Assembly: GCA_028571685.1 (NCBI GenBank)
Contig: CM053141.1
Span: 70,665,833 to 70,729,832, forward strand
Direction: 5' to 3'
Length of the DNA: 64,000 nt
From: Heterohyrax brucei
Taxonomy: Eukaryota; Chordata; Mammalia; Hyracoidea; Procaviidae
Position numbers and translations under genes: made by a program. Below are positions 12,178 through 23,382 of the stretch, in pieces. The stretch's first letter is position 1, and each line of letters begins with the position of its first letter. The notes beneath the pieces are model-generated. The model was given only the letters and a program-made list of their open reading frames with translations. It was not told the origin of the DNA and made no database searches.

Positions 12178-12381
12178 TATAGTAGGCCCAGTTAGAGATG
12201 TTGACCATAACTGGGGAGATGGTGTACACAGGAACAGACATGGAGGTCAGGATATGTTTAGGCTGTAAACCCGGCAGAATGGGTACCTCTACATGAGAGC
12301 TGAAGGTGTGAAAGTGTGAGGAGTAAAATAATTTTTAAACTGACAACAAGGAGTGCATTTTACATCACTACCTAGTACATA

Positions 12382-12526
12382 TGGAACCCTGGTGGTCCAG
12401 TGGTTAAAAGTGCTCAAGTTGTTCACTGGAAGGTTGGCAGTTTGAATCTACCAGCTGTCTCTTGGATCCTGTGAGGGAATTCTACTCAGTGCTTTATGAG
12501 TGGGAATAGAGTCAGTGGCAGTGGGA
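12382..12526 (+). mobile_element. AfroSINE
   Basis: GGAACCCTGGTGGTCCAGTG head, GTTGGCAGTTTGAATCTACC B-box region; more diverged than the pair just upstream. Abuts the next copy directly. Confidence 0.85.
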
Positions 12527-12676
12527 TGAGTGGCTTAGTGGATAAGAGCTTGGACACAATAAACCACCAGTTCAGATCTGCTGGCTGCTTCTTGGAAACC
12601 TTATGGGGCAGCTCTACTCTGTCCTGTAGGGTCACAGTGAGTCAAAATGAACTTAATCACAGTGTGTTTGCTTGTT
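12527..12676 (+). mobile_element. AfroSINE
   Basis: GAGTGGCTTAGTGGATAAGA head follows the tail of the previous copy without spacer, so one inserted at the tail of the other. Confidence 0.85.
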
Positions 12677-12778
12677 TTGAATACTTTTTTTTATGTAACT
12701 ACATTGTTATTGAAATCGCAGTACACTGCTCATTTGTATTATCACTCAGAGAAAGGAGGACTCTTCCTGAGTATCATA

Positions 12779-14055
12779 TGTGGTCTGACAATTGAGTTCA
12801 CAAACTCATCCTAGAAAAAGTGCTACATTACCTCATTGCTGAATATTACTATGGTCATCTTTGAAGTACTTCACTTCTGAAGCTATGCACTGATGCCAGT
12901 GCCTAGTCCACCCTTCAAAGCAGTTTTGGGACTTTTTCTGGAATGTCCTCCAGAGCTGTCATCATAGTACCCTTGATGTCCTAAATGTCATCAAAATCTT
13001 CCTTTCAGTATTTCCTTTATCTTTGGTTAAAGAAAAAAAATCTTTGGAAGCCAGATCAGATGAGTAAGGAGGGTGTTCCAATACAGTTGTGTACTGGCTA
13101 AAAACTGCTTCACAGACAGTGCCCTGTGAGCTGGTACATTGTGATGCAAGAGCTAGGAACTGTTGGTGAAAAATTCAGGTCATTTTTGTCTAACTTTTTC
13201 ATGCAGACTCTTCAGCACTTCTTAATAGTAAAGTTCCTTAATGGTCCAGTTGGTACAAATTCATAATGCACAGTCCCTCTGATAGCAAAAACGGTTAGCG
13301 GCATGGACTCTTGATTTGGATTTGTGGAACTTTTTTGGTCATGGAGAATGGGCTCACTTCTATTGTGTACTTTGACACTTTGTTTCAGGGTTGTATTGGT
13401 ATACACCCATGTTTCATCACCAGTGATGACACAGCCCAAAACATAGTCTTACACTTCTCCCAAATGTCTTGGCAAACCTGGACTCTCTCTTGCTTTTGTT
13501 CATTGGTGAGTTCCTTCAGGACCATTTTTGCATGCACCTTTCTCATGCCAAGATTTTCTGTTAAGATTTTCCAGTTTCTCTATCAATGTTAACTTTGTCT
13601 GCTGTGCTTCTCACAGTCAGCTGATGATTTTGATGCACAATTCAGTGAATTTTTGCAATGTTTTCGTCAGCTCTCCTTGTTTCTGGCTGCCCTGACCTCT
13701 CTTCATCAGGGACACTTTCTCTCCCCTCTGAAAAATGTTAATCCATTTATACACTGCTGTTTTCTTCATGTTGTCCCCTTAAACTTGGACTAACATGTCT
13801 CTGATTTCACTTCCATTCTTGCCAAGTTTAACAAGAAATTTAATGTTTGCTTCTTACTCTAATTCAAGCTCCAACATTCTTGCAACAGCACACAAAGACA
13901 TGCAATGGGAAGAATGAACGCCGCTTGGCAAGACACTGCCAAGCGGTGACATGATCATGCCTGTGAGACACTGATATACCAAGGTAATGAAAGCTTATTG
14001 TGCAGCCAGCGTAAGCGCATGGTGGCAAGTTCATGAACGTAGTCATCATGCCTCG
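12779..14055 (-). mobile_element. Full-length mariner DNA transposon (1277 bp)
   Basis: TA at 12777-12778 and 14056-14057 flank the element. The left end TGTGGTCTGACAATTGAG and the reverse complement of the right end (CGAGGCATGATGACTACG, then TTCATGAACT) are matching terminal inverted repeats. The length is that of a complete mariner. A single transposase gene fills it on the minus strand. The terminal region matches the fold-back copies at 6919-7435 and 52678-53218, so this is their autonomous parent type or a close relative. Confidence 0.85.
12830..13870 (-). pseudogene. Mariner transposase pseudogene
   Basis: Minus-strand reading starts with an N-terminal helix-turn-helix region (about 13870-13560: KLGKNGSEIRDMLVQV, KKTAVYKWI, then RADENIAKIH). 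The catalytic core follows at 13439-13212: CVITGDETWVYTN holds the first catalytic Asp, and VHYEFVPTGP is the usual mariner strand after it. The second-Asp region (HHDNAPAH in the family) survives as HHNVPAH-like text near 13140, and the D34D segment (PPYSPDLAP in the family) as PPYSSDLAS near 13060. Stop codons and frame changes are scattered throughout, so no active enzyme can be made. Family usual length is about 340-350 residues; the span agrees with that. Confidence 0.85.
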
Positions 14056-14057
14056 TA

Positions 14058-14552
14058 TGTAGGATGAATTCAGGTTCATCTGTTGGTGTATGCTGAAATT
14101 TTTCATGGAACATAGAAACTTCAATTAAAAATGTATATTTGAATTCTGGAAGGAAAACTGTTAAGATTCACCCACACTGAGTTGCTTCTACAGGTAGTTT
14201 CTGATGGAACTTGGTTCTTTGGAATAGCATACTTGGAATTTGTTTAGGGTGAACCAAGTTGTTAAATAGTGCCAACTTCATGCCCTCTAAATGAAGTATA
14301 AATACATACAATTTTGAGTATTTTCATTTATCTTTGCGGTGGCTCTTTGCTTGCTAGATTTCTGGTACATTTTAGATTATCCTAATTTTTTGCCATTATG
14401 AGATATGTTTGTATGATAGAAAGTCGTGACTGTAAGAAATTGGTCCTGTTGAATAGTGAACAGTTATAGTTTAGTTCAAAGAATGAAATTGTTGGTACAA
14501 GTCTATGGAAGTAGGTAACAAACAGAAGGTACTTATATAAGAAGAATTTTGT
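14058..14552. other. Unique intronic sequence
   Basis: No repeat recognised between the mariner and the RTE fragment. Confidence 0.45.
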
Positions 14553-15115
14553 TACTGTTGGTAGGTACCATTGAATCAGTTGTGACTGATGGCGACCCTA
14601 TGCACAACAGAATGAAACACCACCTGATGCTGTACCATCTTCACACTAGTTGTTATGCTTGAGTCTGTTGTTACAGCCACGGTGTCAGTTTATCTACTTG
14701 AGGGTCTTCCTTTTTTTTTTGTTGACCCTCTACCATGCATCACGTTCTTCTCCAAGAACTAATCCTTCTTGATAACATGTCCAAAGTATGTGAGATACCT
14801 CACCATCCTTGCTTCTAAGGGACATTCTGGCTGTGTTTCTTCTAAGACAGATTTGTTCTTTTGGCAGTCCATGGTGTATTCACTATTCACCAATACCGTA
14901 ATTCAAAGTGGTTGGTTAGTCTTTGGTCTTCTTTATTCATTGTCCAGCTTTTGCATGCATAGAAGATGATGGAAAACACCATGGCTTGAGTTAGGCACAG
15001 TTTAGTCTTCTAGGTGACATGTTAGCTTTTTAACACTTTAAATAGGTCTTTTATAGATTTGCCCTGTGCCATGAGTCATTTGATTTCTTGAGTACTGCTT
15101 CCATGGGTATTGACT
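14553..15115 (-). mobile_element. RTE LINE 3' fragment, antisense
   Basis: Starts with the RTE tail in reverse (GAATCAGTTGTGACTGATGG, GACCCTATGCACAACAGAAT), then ATGCTTGAGTCTGTTGTTAC, GATAACATGTCCAAAGTATG and GATGGAAAACACCATGGCTT. The same order recurs at 36436 and 45170. 5'-truncated, as is usual for target-primed insertion. Confidence 0.85.
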
Positions 15116-15164
15116 GAAGAGAAGAATAATATTACTTGGACGAGATTTCACATTCCTGTTAAGT

Positions 15165-15355
15165 AAAAGGAGCTTCTGGGTTATGCAGATGGTGTACACT
15201 CCTGGCTACTAACCGAAAAGTTGCAATATCAAGTCTACCCAGACGTGTCTTGGAAAAAAGACCTGGCAGTCTACTTAAAAATAAAGAAAAAGAGAGGAAA
15301 AAACAGCCTTTGAAAGCCCTATCAAGCACAGGTGAACTCTGACACGCGTGACATT
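15165..15355 (+). mobile_element. AfroSINE, older 'ACACACATGG' variant
   Basis: CTGGCTACTAACCGAAAAGT, then TCTTGGAAAAAAGACCTGGC and CAGCCTTTGAAAGCCCTATC; tail TGACACGCGTGACATTG. Same variant as 38030-38215. Weakly conserved head. Confidence 0.7.
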
Positions 15356-17560
15356 GTCGTGATCAGGTGTGAATTTGATAGAAACCCCCCCCTTTTTTTT
15401 TTGGTCATGAAAATGATGAAAAACAGGATGAGGGAACTTCATTTTCTTTTGGAAGGGATTGGAAACACACCTTAATGAAAATAGTGATGCCTCTTGTTTT
15501 TACCCTTGTAGGTACTAAATACAACCTTCTAGAGAAGTAATACTTAGAAGTTAGCCTCTTGTCTTTGAGTCTCATGTAGTAGACAGAGGGTTAAAATAAG
15601 AGAGGAGGAGGGAGAGGTGATTGTTGAATGCTTTTGGGTCAGAGTCAGCTGATCTGGGTTTGGTGGGTACTTTTAGAAGCTTTTTGGTAGTTTTTACTGC
15701 TTGCTTTATAAGCACAGTACTATATTTTTAGTGAAATTAATTGAAACATAATCCCAAAATATTAATCTATTAAATTTATTTTTTGGATATAGGAAAGGTA
15801 GTAGAGCAGCTCTTAATTGACCCATTTAAAAGGAAGGATAAGGTAATTATGTATTTATTCTGATAAATACAGTGATCATGAAGTTAGGGATCTTTAGATA
15901 CAGATTTTGTTCTGTAGTCTGTGTAAGAATAATATGGCTTTTATTCATACCAAACTTCAAAGGCTGTTAAGGGGCACGTATCTGTTAAATGATGGAGTAC
16001 GTTAGAAATCAGATGTCTTGATGTGTATGTATACTTAAAGTGGATATTTAAATTAAAAATAAAATACTTGAAGGAGATTTGCATAAGCAAAATTAAATAG
16101 ATGATGCTGATTACGTCTATTCCTTGGAATTTGATGTATTTAAACAGTTTGCTACATTTTACTTTTGTTGTACTATGTGCACATGCATTTGTATGACTAC
16201 ACTATTCCTTTTCTCATAATGAAATGTATATTAATTATTCAGGCCCTTCATAGACCAGTGTTTTCATCATTCTCTATTGATACATGCATCACTTTAGTGC
16301 TACGTGTTGAGGGTCTCTTATTCTAAGTCTGCTGTACTCTGGGATTCTTGTTCTCTGCACCTGACTTGCACAGTGTTCTGGGACTTCCTTAAAAAGAATA
16401 AATTTTCTTCCTATGGGAAGCAGTCATGATTAGGAAAGCATGAAATGTCAGCTGTATTGTTTCTTTCAGTGTTCTGGAATGCATGGGACAAATAGTGGGT
16501 GCAGAGCAGTATTGTCATTGTCCTTAACTGATAATGGGCATCAGAACTTATTTATAATAAATAAATGCTGAGTTTCGAGCTTTGACATCCACCTGAATGA
16601 TTTATTGCAAGCTGTTAATCTCAAGAAAATGTTGTGCATTTATCAAAGGAGTAAAGAAATGAAGAGAGGACTCTACCAGTCTGAACTAAGTTCCTTGCCA
16701 GTGAAACATTCTAGGTAGGGCTGTGAGCAGTTATTCTTTGAACTTGAGGTTGTTACTACCAACTGGCCCATGTAAGTGGGAGTATTCTGTCATTTTCTCT
16801 TTTGTTTTAATGTTAATTTGAGTGAAAGGGAGTGTACATGTGGTTGATATGGGTGATGGCTGCCTGTGAGGACTACAATAAATAAATGGAATCCCTGACT
16901 TAGAATTTGATTTGGTTTGAAAGTGTAGAGCTTGATTTTACTATGAGAAAAACTCTGGTCACTTCATTATTATTCATGGTAAAATCCCCAAATCTCCTCC
17001 CCAAAGAGTTGTATTCTTCTCAGCACATTAAAACATCCTTTGTTTTTAGAGCCAAATGACAATAATGCCAACTATTGATGAAGATGAATTGGTAGTTCTT
17101 AATTTATACATTCCTTTCCCCCTCTACTGTTTAGGATGGGGTTTGCTCATTTAAACCAAGATCCAATATTTCATTTCCTTTCCTCTCTGTGGGTTGTACA
17201 TGTTGTATAAATGTCCTGGTTGGGTAATGGAGCAAAATGTTTGAAAATGTGATAGCTCATTATAAGGGCATTTGACATAAGCATATTTGCTGATGATGAA
17301 TTGCTGATCAGTGGTGATTTAAAGGAATTCTGAGCAGTAGTTAAAGCAGTACATTTTCTTCACATTAATCAGGTAAGATCAGGATAGCCTGAATTACAAC
17401 TGTCAAAGTATCTGAGTAAAATGATGAATTTTAAAAGCTGAATGTACTTACACCTAATGCTTATCTGCTGTGTTTTTATTCTCCTACTTAATTGACTTCT
17501 TATTAAAGTAGACACTGGTTAACAACATACATTTTTACTCTCTGAACCCATATCCATAGC
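15356..17560. other. Unique intronic sequence
   Basis: About 2.2 kb with no interspersed repeat that I recognise. AT-rich, no splice-flanked open frame. One of the longest repeat-poor stretches in the window. Confidence 0.5.
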
Positions 17561-17695
17561 AAAACCAAACGCATTGCTGTCTGCTTGTACTATGACTCAT
17601 AGTGACTCCATAGGATGGAGTAGAACTGCCCTATAGGGTTTCCAGGGATGACTGGTGGAGCCAAACTGCTCTTAGCCGCTGTGCCACCAGGGGCC
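17561..17695 (-). mobile_element. AfroSINE
   Basis: AAAACCAAACGCATTGCTGT to GCTGTGCCACCAGGGGCCC. Slightly shortened in the middle. Confidence 0.9.
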
Positions 17696-17887
17696 CACAT
17701 ACACCCCTCCAAGAGGGCAATAAGTACTTTTTAAACAAATTTTAGAGAAGAGAAAACAGGGAATAGAACATGATGTTGGTTTACAAGTTTTTCTAGATAT
17801 TGACGGTAAAAACCAAACATCAAATAGGTAGTTAACTTTAGTAACGTGTGCCCATAGCAGTCTGGCTGAGTTACCAGTACTACCTGA

Positions 17888-18094
17888 AGGAGCCCTGGTT
17901 CACAGTGGCTAAGAGCCCAGCTGCCTTCAGAAAGGTCAGTGGTGGGAACCCACTGCAGGTCCCTGGGAGAAGGATGTGGTAGTCTGCTTCTGTAAAGATG
18001 ACAACCTTGGAAACTCTATGTGGTAGGTTTTACTCTGTCCCAGAGGGTTGCTGTAAGTCAGACTCAAGGTGACGGCAGTGGATTTGGTTTGGTG
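17888..18094 (+). mobile_element. AfroSINE, long form
   Basis: Contains the extra block GGAGAAGGATGTGGTAGTC / TGCTTCTGTAAAGATGACA between B box and GGAAACTCTATG, absent from short copies. Confidence 0.9.
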
Positions 18095-18639
18095 TCCATG
18101 TATGAAGACAAGCATTAGCTTACTGCTGAAAATTATCTGAGTAGTTATGTTTTCACTTACAGAAAAATCATCGTGGGCATGCCATAGGTGAGTAATTGTT
18201 ATTGAGAGCTGTGCTGGAGCTTGCAGAGAGGCAGACAATTGCATAATAACACTTCAGTTTCATCATGACATGCTTCATGGTGAAGCAGCACTGGGTGCAG
18301 CTTGGCAAGATCCAAAGATCAGAACAGCTGTTATCTACAGAGGCACCGGGGTGTATCTCCTAGGCTTGCGTACAGAACAAGGTGTCATGTTAATGTGTCA
18401 TGATAGTTTAATTTACTGGGAGTTCGTTTGAATCCTCATTCAGGAGCACCCATTGAGATGGCAGCCTCTCTATTTTTTTTTTAACAACCTTCACTTATGT
18501 TATTATTTGGTTATGTTGTATCTGTTGAAAAAAATCGTTTTGCTTAGCTTCCCTGTAGCATTTAACTTTGCTCGTTAAAAACATCATCACTTTTCTCCTC
18601 TAACTTTTCTCCTTAATAAGTGGCAGTCTTTTTCTGGCT
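18095..18639. other. Unique intronic sequence
   Basis: Nothing recognised. Confidence 0.4.
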
Positions 18640-19850
18640 TATGGCCTTCTAGCAATCCCTTCTCTTTAAATATTGATGGCCTCTTCCTTGCCTATACACT
18701 CATTTCATTTATTATTTCTGTATTACTAATTCTCTAATTGATTACTTGTATCTGATTTCTGCTTCTAGCTGACATTTTACCTACTTTTTTTTTTTTTGCC
18801 ATATCCATCAAAGTGTCCCAGAAACCAAAGCAAACCAAACCCACTATCACTGAGTCAATTCCTCCTCATAGGAACCCTACAAGATGGAGTAGAACTGTCC
18901 CGTACAGTTTCCAGGAAGCACCTGGTAGATTCCACCAAGTGCCAGCCTTTTGGTTAACAGCTGTGACTCTTGACCACTACACCATCAGAGTTTTTAGATG
19001 CACCCTCAATTCAACTTTCTTATGAACAATTCTGTAATCTTTCCTCCCTGAGCCCACACTGCCCCTGCTTCCACCCTAAATAAGAACCCCATGGTGCCAT
19101 AGGGATCTGTGACTTTTTGTTCTACTCCAGCTTCTATCCAGTAAGACTCAAAGGCATGTCACTTTGCTTTTAAAATATGTACAAATCTGTTGCTTTCCCT
19201 TCTTCCTGCCACTGCCTTTGCTTAGTCCCTTCTTCCTCAACAGCCTTCTTAGCTGCTGTCTTTTTTCTAGTATCTCTCCTCTCTTCATCACCTCCTAGAC
19301 TACTGCTGTGATCTTTTTCTAAAGTACAAACAGGTGGTGGGAAGTATGTGCCTCGTTTCTGCTGTTACCCTGATTAAAAATGTCTGATTTCCAAGTATCT
19401 TCGTATACAACTTGGCCTTATAAACAGTACATACAAGACTCTTTCCAACCTTCTCCTGTAGTATCTCCCTTCCTCTGATTTTCCTACCTCTTCAGTGTTT
19501 TCTGTCACCCTCACTATCTGGCTCACTCTAGTCATCATTCTTTCTACATACTGTGTGTGTCCAGGCTTATGTCTTTTGCTTATCTGTTGACCGTGATAGA
19601 GAAACTTTCTGTATTGTCTCTTCCTCCTTAAAGTCTTTCTGACTCATCCAGAATTAATCACTGTGTCGTGCATCTTACTATAGTACTTTGTATACATCTC
19701 TATTCTAGGATTTATCGCATTGTCCTATGGCTATTTGTCTAGGAAGCTGGTTTTAGACTATGGTTTCCTAATACCAGGGGCTGTGCTTTGTGATGCTTAC
19801 GCCTGCTATGTGGTGGGTAATCAGTATTTGACTTATTGTGTGAAAAACTG
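18640..19850 (+). mobile_element. L2 LINE, sense, diverged, split by an AfroSINE
   Basis: TATCCATCAAAGTGTCCC before the SINE and CACCCTCAATTCAACTTT after it join into a typical L2 order. Pyrimidine-rich L2-like text follows, and the end near 19680-19850 (CATCTTACTATAGTACTTTG, GGGCTGTGCTTTGTGAT) fits an L2 3' end. More diverged than the L2 at 5930-8147. Confidence 0.6.
18831..18994 (-). mobile_element. AfroSINE inside L2
   Basis: AAACCCACTATCACTGAGTC at left, GACCACTACACCATCAGAG at right. Confidence 0.9.
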
Positions 19851-19967
19851 AATGGATGTGTACTTGATCTGCAGATGCTCAGTGACTGGATATGTTGGGA
19901 GAGGTGGTGGTGGGAAAATCTCTTTCCTAATTGGGTAGTTGACCATGAGCTCCTGCCAAAAAAAAAA

Positions 19968-20111
19968 ATACCGTGGAGTTGATTCTAATGCATAGTGAGT
20001 CTACAGAACTACAGAACTGCTACATAGGGTTTCCAAGGAGTGCTTGGTGGATTCAAACTGCTGACTTTTTGGTTAGCAGCTGTAGCTCTTAACTACTATG
20101 CCAGCAGAGTT
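19968..20111 (-). mobile_element. AfroSINE
   Basis: CCGTGGAGTTGATTCTAATG to CTTAACTACTATGCCAGCAG. Preceded by a short A-run (reverse orientation would place the tail here). Confidence 0.85.
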
Positions 20112-21054
20112 AGTTTCCACTCTGACTCATTAGTAAAAGATGTAGATCAGATAGAACCAGGCTAGTGTGTGGGATGGTTGATCAACTTTCTTCTGTCTCC
20201 TTCTAGCCACATCTTTCCTTTAGTTTTTTTCCTGTTCCATTTATGACATTTGGTTTCTAAAGCTCCTTGTGTTTTTGGACTTTAAATGATTACTACTCTG
20301 AAGTATTGATACAGTTTTTGTTTGTTTATTTTTAATGCTTAGCATTTCAGGAGAGGTAAGAATCATTTTTTTCTGTTCCCATTGGGAAGTTCTTCTCTTC
20401 TGCAGCTGACTCCCTTTATTTTCTCACTATCGTATTGTAGGTCTTTACTTCACTGTGTTTATGTTTTTAATGCTTCAGCAACCATGACTGGTCTTCATTA
20501 TCCCTATTTGCAATATTGCCAGTCTGCACATTCACACATGTGCCTCTGTACACACACATACACAAACGCAACCCCCCCCCCCCACAGATATCTTCCTCCC
20601 TCCCTGCATCCCTGTCTTTCTTCTAGTTTTCTTCCTAATCTGCTGGATTCCTATGTGCAAAACATGCCTTCTTTTAGACCTGTTTCTCTGAAGAGTACTT
20701 GTACATGTTAGGGACTCAGTAAAGGTTGTTATGGCTGGTAAGGAGGAGTGAGCAACAAGCCTTGGATGTTGACCCACTTGAATCTCTGATGGAGTCCGAA
20801 TTGTTACGGGCTGTTCTGTATAATGTGGGGCCATTTCGCCATGTGCTCAAAATCTTTAATCTTAGCTCTTTTATACTCTTTTGTCTAAATTTATGATCCT
20901 TTATCAATGAGTCAGATCCGACTTGACAGCACTTGGCTTTATAAATAGAAGAACTTAGTTATAATGGTTTACTGCTAAATTTCTGTGTGCTTTCTAGTTC
21001 AAATCTAAGTAGATTCTCAAAGTTTTATGGATTATCACTTCATAGAATAGTATT
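20112..21054. other. Mostly unique sequence; CA and C run at 20551-20584
   Basis: A CACACA-type run passes into 12 or more C residues. A short orphan SINE tail (CCGACTTGACAGCACTTGGC) lies at 20917-20936. Nothing else recognised. Confidence 0.5.
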
Positions 21055-21240
21055 ATCTAACGGACCTTCCTGAGATGATGAAAGTGCTCTGTATTCTGCA
21101 TTGTTCAATGTGGTAGCTGCTGGCCACCTGTGGCTTTTAAACTCTTAAAGTGAGAGTGCAATGAGGATCTGGATTCTAAATTTAAATAACCACAGGTGGT
21201 TAGTGGCCATTGTATTGAACAGCATAGTCCTGGAACCTTG
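21055..21240. mobile_element. Palindromic hAT-type MER element
   Basis: TTGTTCAATGTGGTAGCTGC / TGGCCACCTGTGGC at the left and its inverted partner GGTTAGTGGCCATTGTATTG / AACAGCATAGTCC at the right. This is a familiar ancient mammalian non-autonomous DNA transposon of MER type. I cannot give the exact name. Confidence 0.7.
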
Positions 21241-21954
21241 AAAACACATGAATCCCTGTTTCCTACCTTTACTGTTTTCTAGCTGTGTTCTGGCTTCCCA
21301 CCCCTTATAGTGCCATTCGTTCCTTCTCTCTTAGTTCTAGTTCGTCCTCAGTTCTTCTGCCTGATACAACCCATGAGCATTTCATGCTCTGTCCTTAAGA
21401 ACATTCCATGTACTCTTATCTGGTAGCTTATCTCCTGAAAGATACTGCAGCAACTGTGAGAGAGGATTTTGTTTGTTTTTATCCCAGCCCCTAATTCACT
21501 TGTCACTCATATTTTCTTTTTGACAGCATAAATACAGTTTATCTGAACTCTTCAAAAAATAAAAAATTCAAGTGAATAGTTTTTTTTAACAGTATTGTTA
21601 CCAAAAATTACTTAAACTATTGAAACTAATGAGAAGTGCTCAGCTTGCTTTTTTGGGAGCCTCAGAAAATGTTTTATATTCAGAATTAATCTTACAACAA
21701 AACCACTTTGTGTAAAGATGAAGCCAAAAATGAAGATCTTAGAAATTTAAGCTTAGTGTGATTGTCACATAAGTTCTATTTTTATTACCTGAAAAAGAGC
21801 TATCACAAATATTAGTAAATGTTACTTCTGTGTAGCTAGATTTTTTTTGTCCTGTGTAAGATAGCTGGTATTAGGTAAAATTGAAGATGGTGTTTTCAGC
21901 TGCAGGGAAAAAAAGCAAAGTCAGTATCTAATGTTACACATTATATATTATTGT
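21241..21954. other. Unique intronic sequence
   Basis: Nothing recognised. Confidence 0.4.
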
Positions 21955-22085
21955 TATGTGCCGTCACATCAGTTGTGACTCACAGGCAACCTTGCAAGAC
22001 AGAGTGGGACTGTCGTATAGGAGGAGATGGCCAGGTTTTTTTCTCACCCAGAGTGTTTGGTGGGTTCTTAACCACTGAGACACTT
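21955..22085 (-). mobile_element. Diverged AfroSINE or RTE tail fragment
   Basis: GTGCCGTCACATCAGTTGTG resembles the shared SINE/RTE 3' end; GGTTCTTAACCACTGAGAC at the right fits a decayed SINE head. Confidence 0.55.
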
Positions 22086-22132
22086 GGATTTCTGTACTAT
22101 ACATATGTAGATATACACACATTATTATTTGG

Positions 22133-22167
<35 letters not shown>

Positions 22168-22425
22168 ACACACATACACATACACATGCAAACTATTTGT
22201 TTTATATATGTGTACATATACATATATGCACACACATATGTATATACATGTGTATGTGCACACACATATATGCACATATATGTATATACATGCATATATA
22301 CATGTATGTATATACCAAATAGTTTGTGTGTATATATATATGTCCGACTCAACGGCACTTGGCTGGCTGGCTATATATGTATGTGTGTGTATATGTATAT
22401 TGTGTGTGTGTGTTTATCCCAAAAA
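22086..22425. repeat. Compound TG/CA/TA microsatellite cluster
   Basis: (TG)n at about 22139-22166 followed by interleaved CACATA/TATATG/TGTATA blocks, with an orphan SINE tail (CGACTCAACGGCACTTGGCT) at 22344-22363 embedded in it. A similar, shorter CACA/TATG cluster follows at 22582-22657. Confidence 0.9.
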
Positions 22426-22580
22426 GTAAACCTACTGCCGTCAAGTTGATTCTAACTTGTAGCAATCCTGTAGGACAGAGTAGAACTGCTCTATAAAGTT
22501 TCCAAGGAGCATCTGGTCGATTTCAGCTGCCAACCTTTTGGCTATCAGGCATGACACTTAACTGCTATGCCACCATGGTT
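22424..22580 (-). mobile_element. AfroSINE inside the microsatellite cluster
   Basis: AACCTACTGCCGTCAAGTTG to CTGCTATGCCACCATGGTT. Simple repeats on both sides suggest insertion into an existing microsatellite. Confidence 0.9.
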
Positions 22581-23215
22581 ATTTATACATATATACACAC
22601 ACATGTATGTACATATGTGTGTATGGACACAGAGACATATGTATGTATACACACAGAATTCTAGTACCTTTTAATTTTTAAAATATGCATCTATCTGTCT
22701 CCTATTAGGCATACTTATCCTGGGCCTCATAGACCTTCAGAATTTATTGATAGACTGAAAGTGTTCGTAAAATTTTCTACTTGCCTGTGTGTGTGTATAC
22801 CTGGGAGAGAGGATCTGTAATTTTTATATAATTCACAAAAGGATCTCAGACCCTCAAAAGTTAAGAGTCACTTATTGAATTGTGATATTCCTGATTTCAG
22901 AGACCATGTTTACTTACCTCTCCACGCCTCACTCTTTACACACTGTTTTAACACAGAGAAAGCACTCAGTAAACACTTTTGGAATTGAATGGAAAGCCAT
23001 TTATTTCATAGGTGACATAGTGCCTTTCTTTTCATTTAGCTAAAAGAAATCTATGATGACTTATTTTTATAGTGTTTCTGATGCTAGCTTTCCATTATTG
23101 CAACATGGTATGGAACGTTTAATCTCAAAGGATATATCTGTGGTTTTCAGCAGATCTGTAGAAGTTGATTATCCCATTTCCACTGCTTGGTGTTCAAATA
23201 TTCTGTTCTCTACTG
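22581..23215. other. Microsatellite remnant, then mostly unique sequence
   Basis: 22895-22990 (CAGAGACCATGTTTACTTAC, AGAAAGCACTCAGTAAACAC) looks like an L2 3' end fragment in sense. The rest is unassigned. Confidence 0.45.
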
Positions 23216-23382
23216 AGGAGCCTTGATGGTTCATTAGTTAAAAACTAGGGCTATTAACCAAAGGGTTGGCAGTTTGAATCCACTAGCTGCTCCTTGCAAA
23301 CCCTGTAGGGCAGTTCCACCCTGTCCTATAGGATTGCTATGAGTTGGAATCAACTCAGTGGCAATGGGTTTGGTTTGGTTTT
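23216..23382 (+). mobile_element. AfroSINE
   Basis: GAGGAGCCTTGATGGTTCAT head, GAGTTGGAATCAACTCAGTG tail, ending GGTTTGGTTTGG. Confidence 0.95.

Larger units (their letters stand above)
10985..12330 (-). mobile_element. L2 LINE, antisense, split by two AfroSINEs
   Basis: Left end TTATTCATTTATCAAGTATT / TATTGCATGCCTCTTAGGTACC is the reverse complement of the L2 3' terminus. Inside are GAAGGTGACTTTGAGTGAAG, GGGCCTTGTATTCTGGGC and GGAGGCTGCTATAATAGGCC, all familiar antisense L2 strings. L2 sequence resumes after the SINE pair (GTTAGAGATGTTGACC onward). Right end approximate. A CA-rich stretch sits at 11167-11207. Confidence 0.75.

Noticed and set aside
21951-22449. Several Cys/Val/Tyr/Thr/His-rich open frames
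   Set aside because: They are translations of the TG/CA/TA microsatellite.
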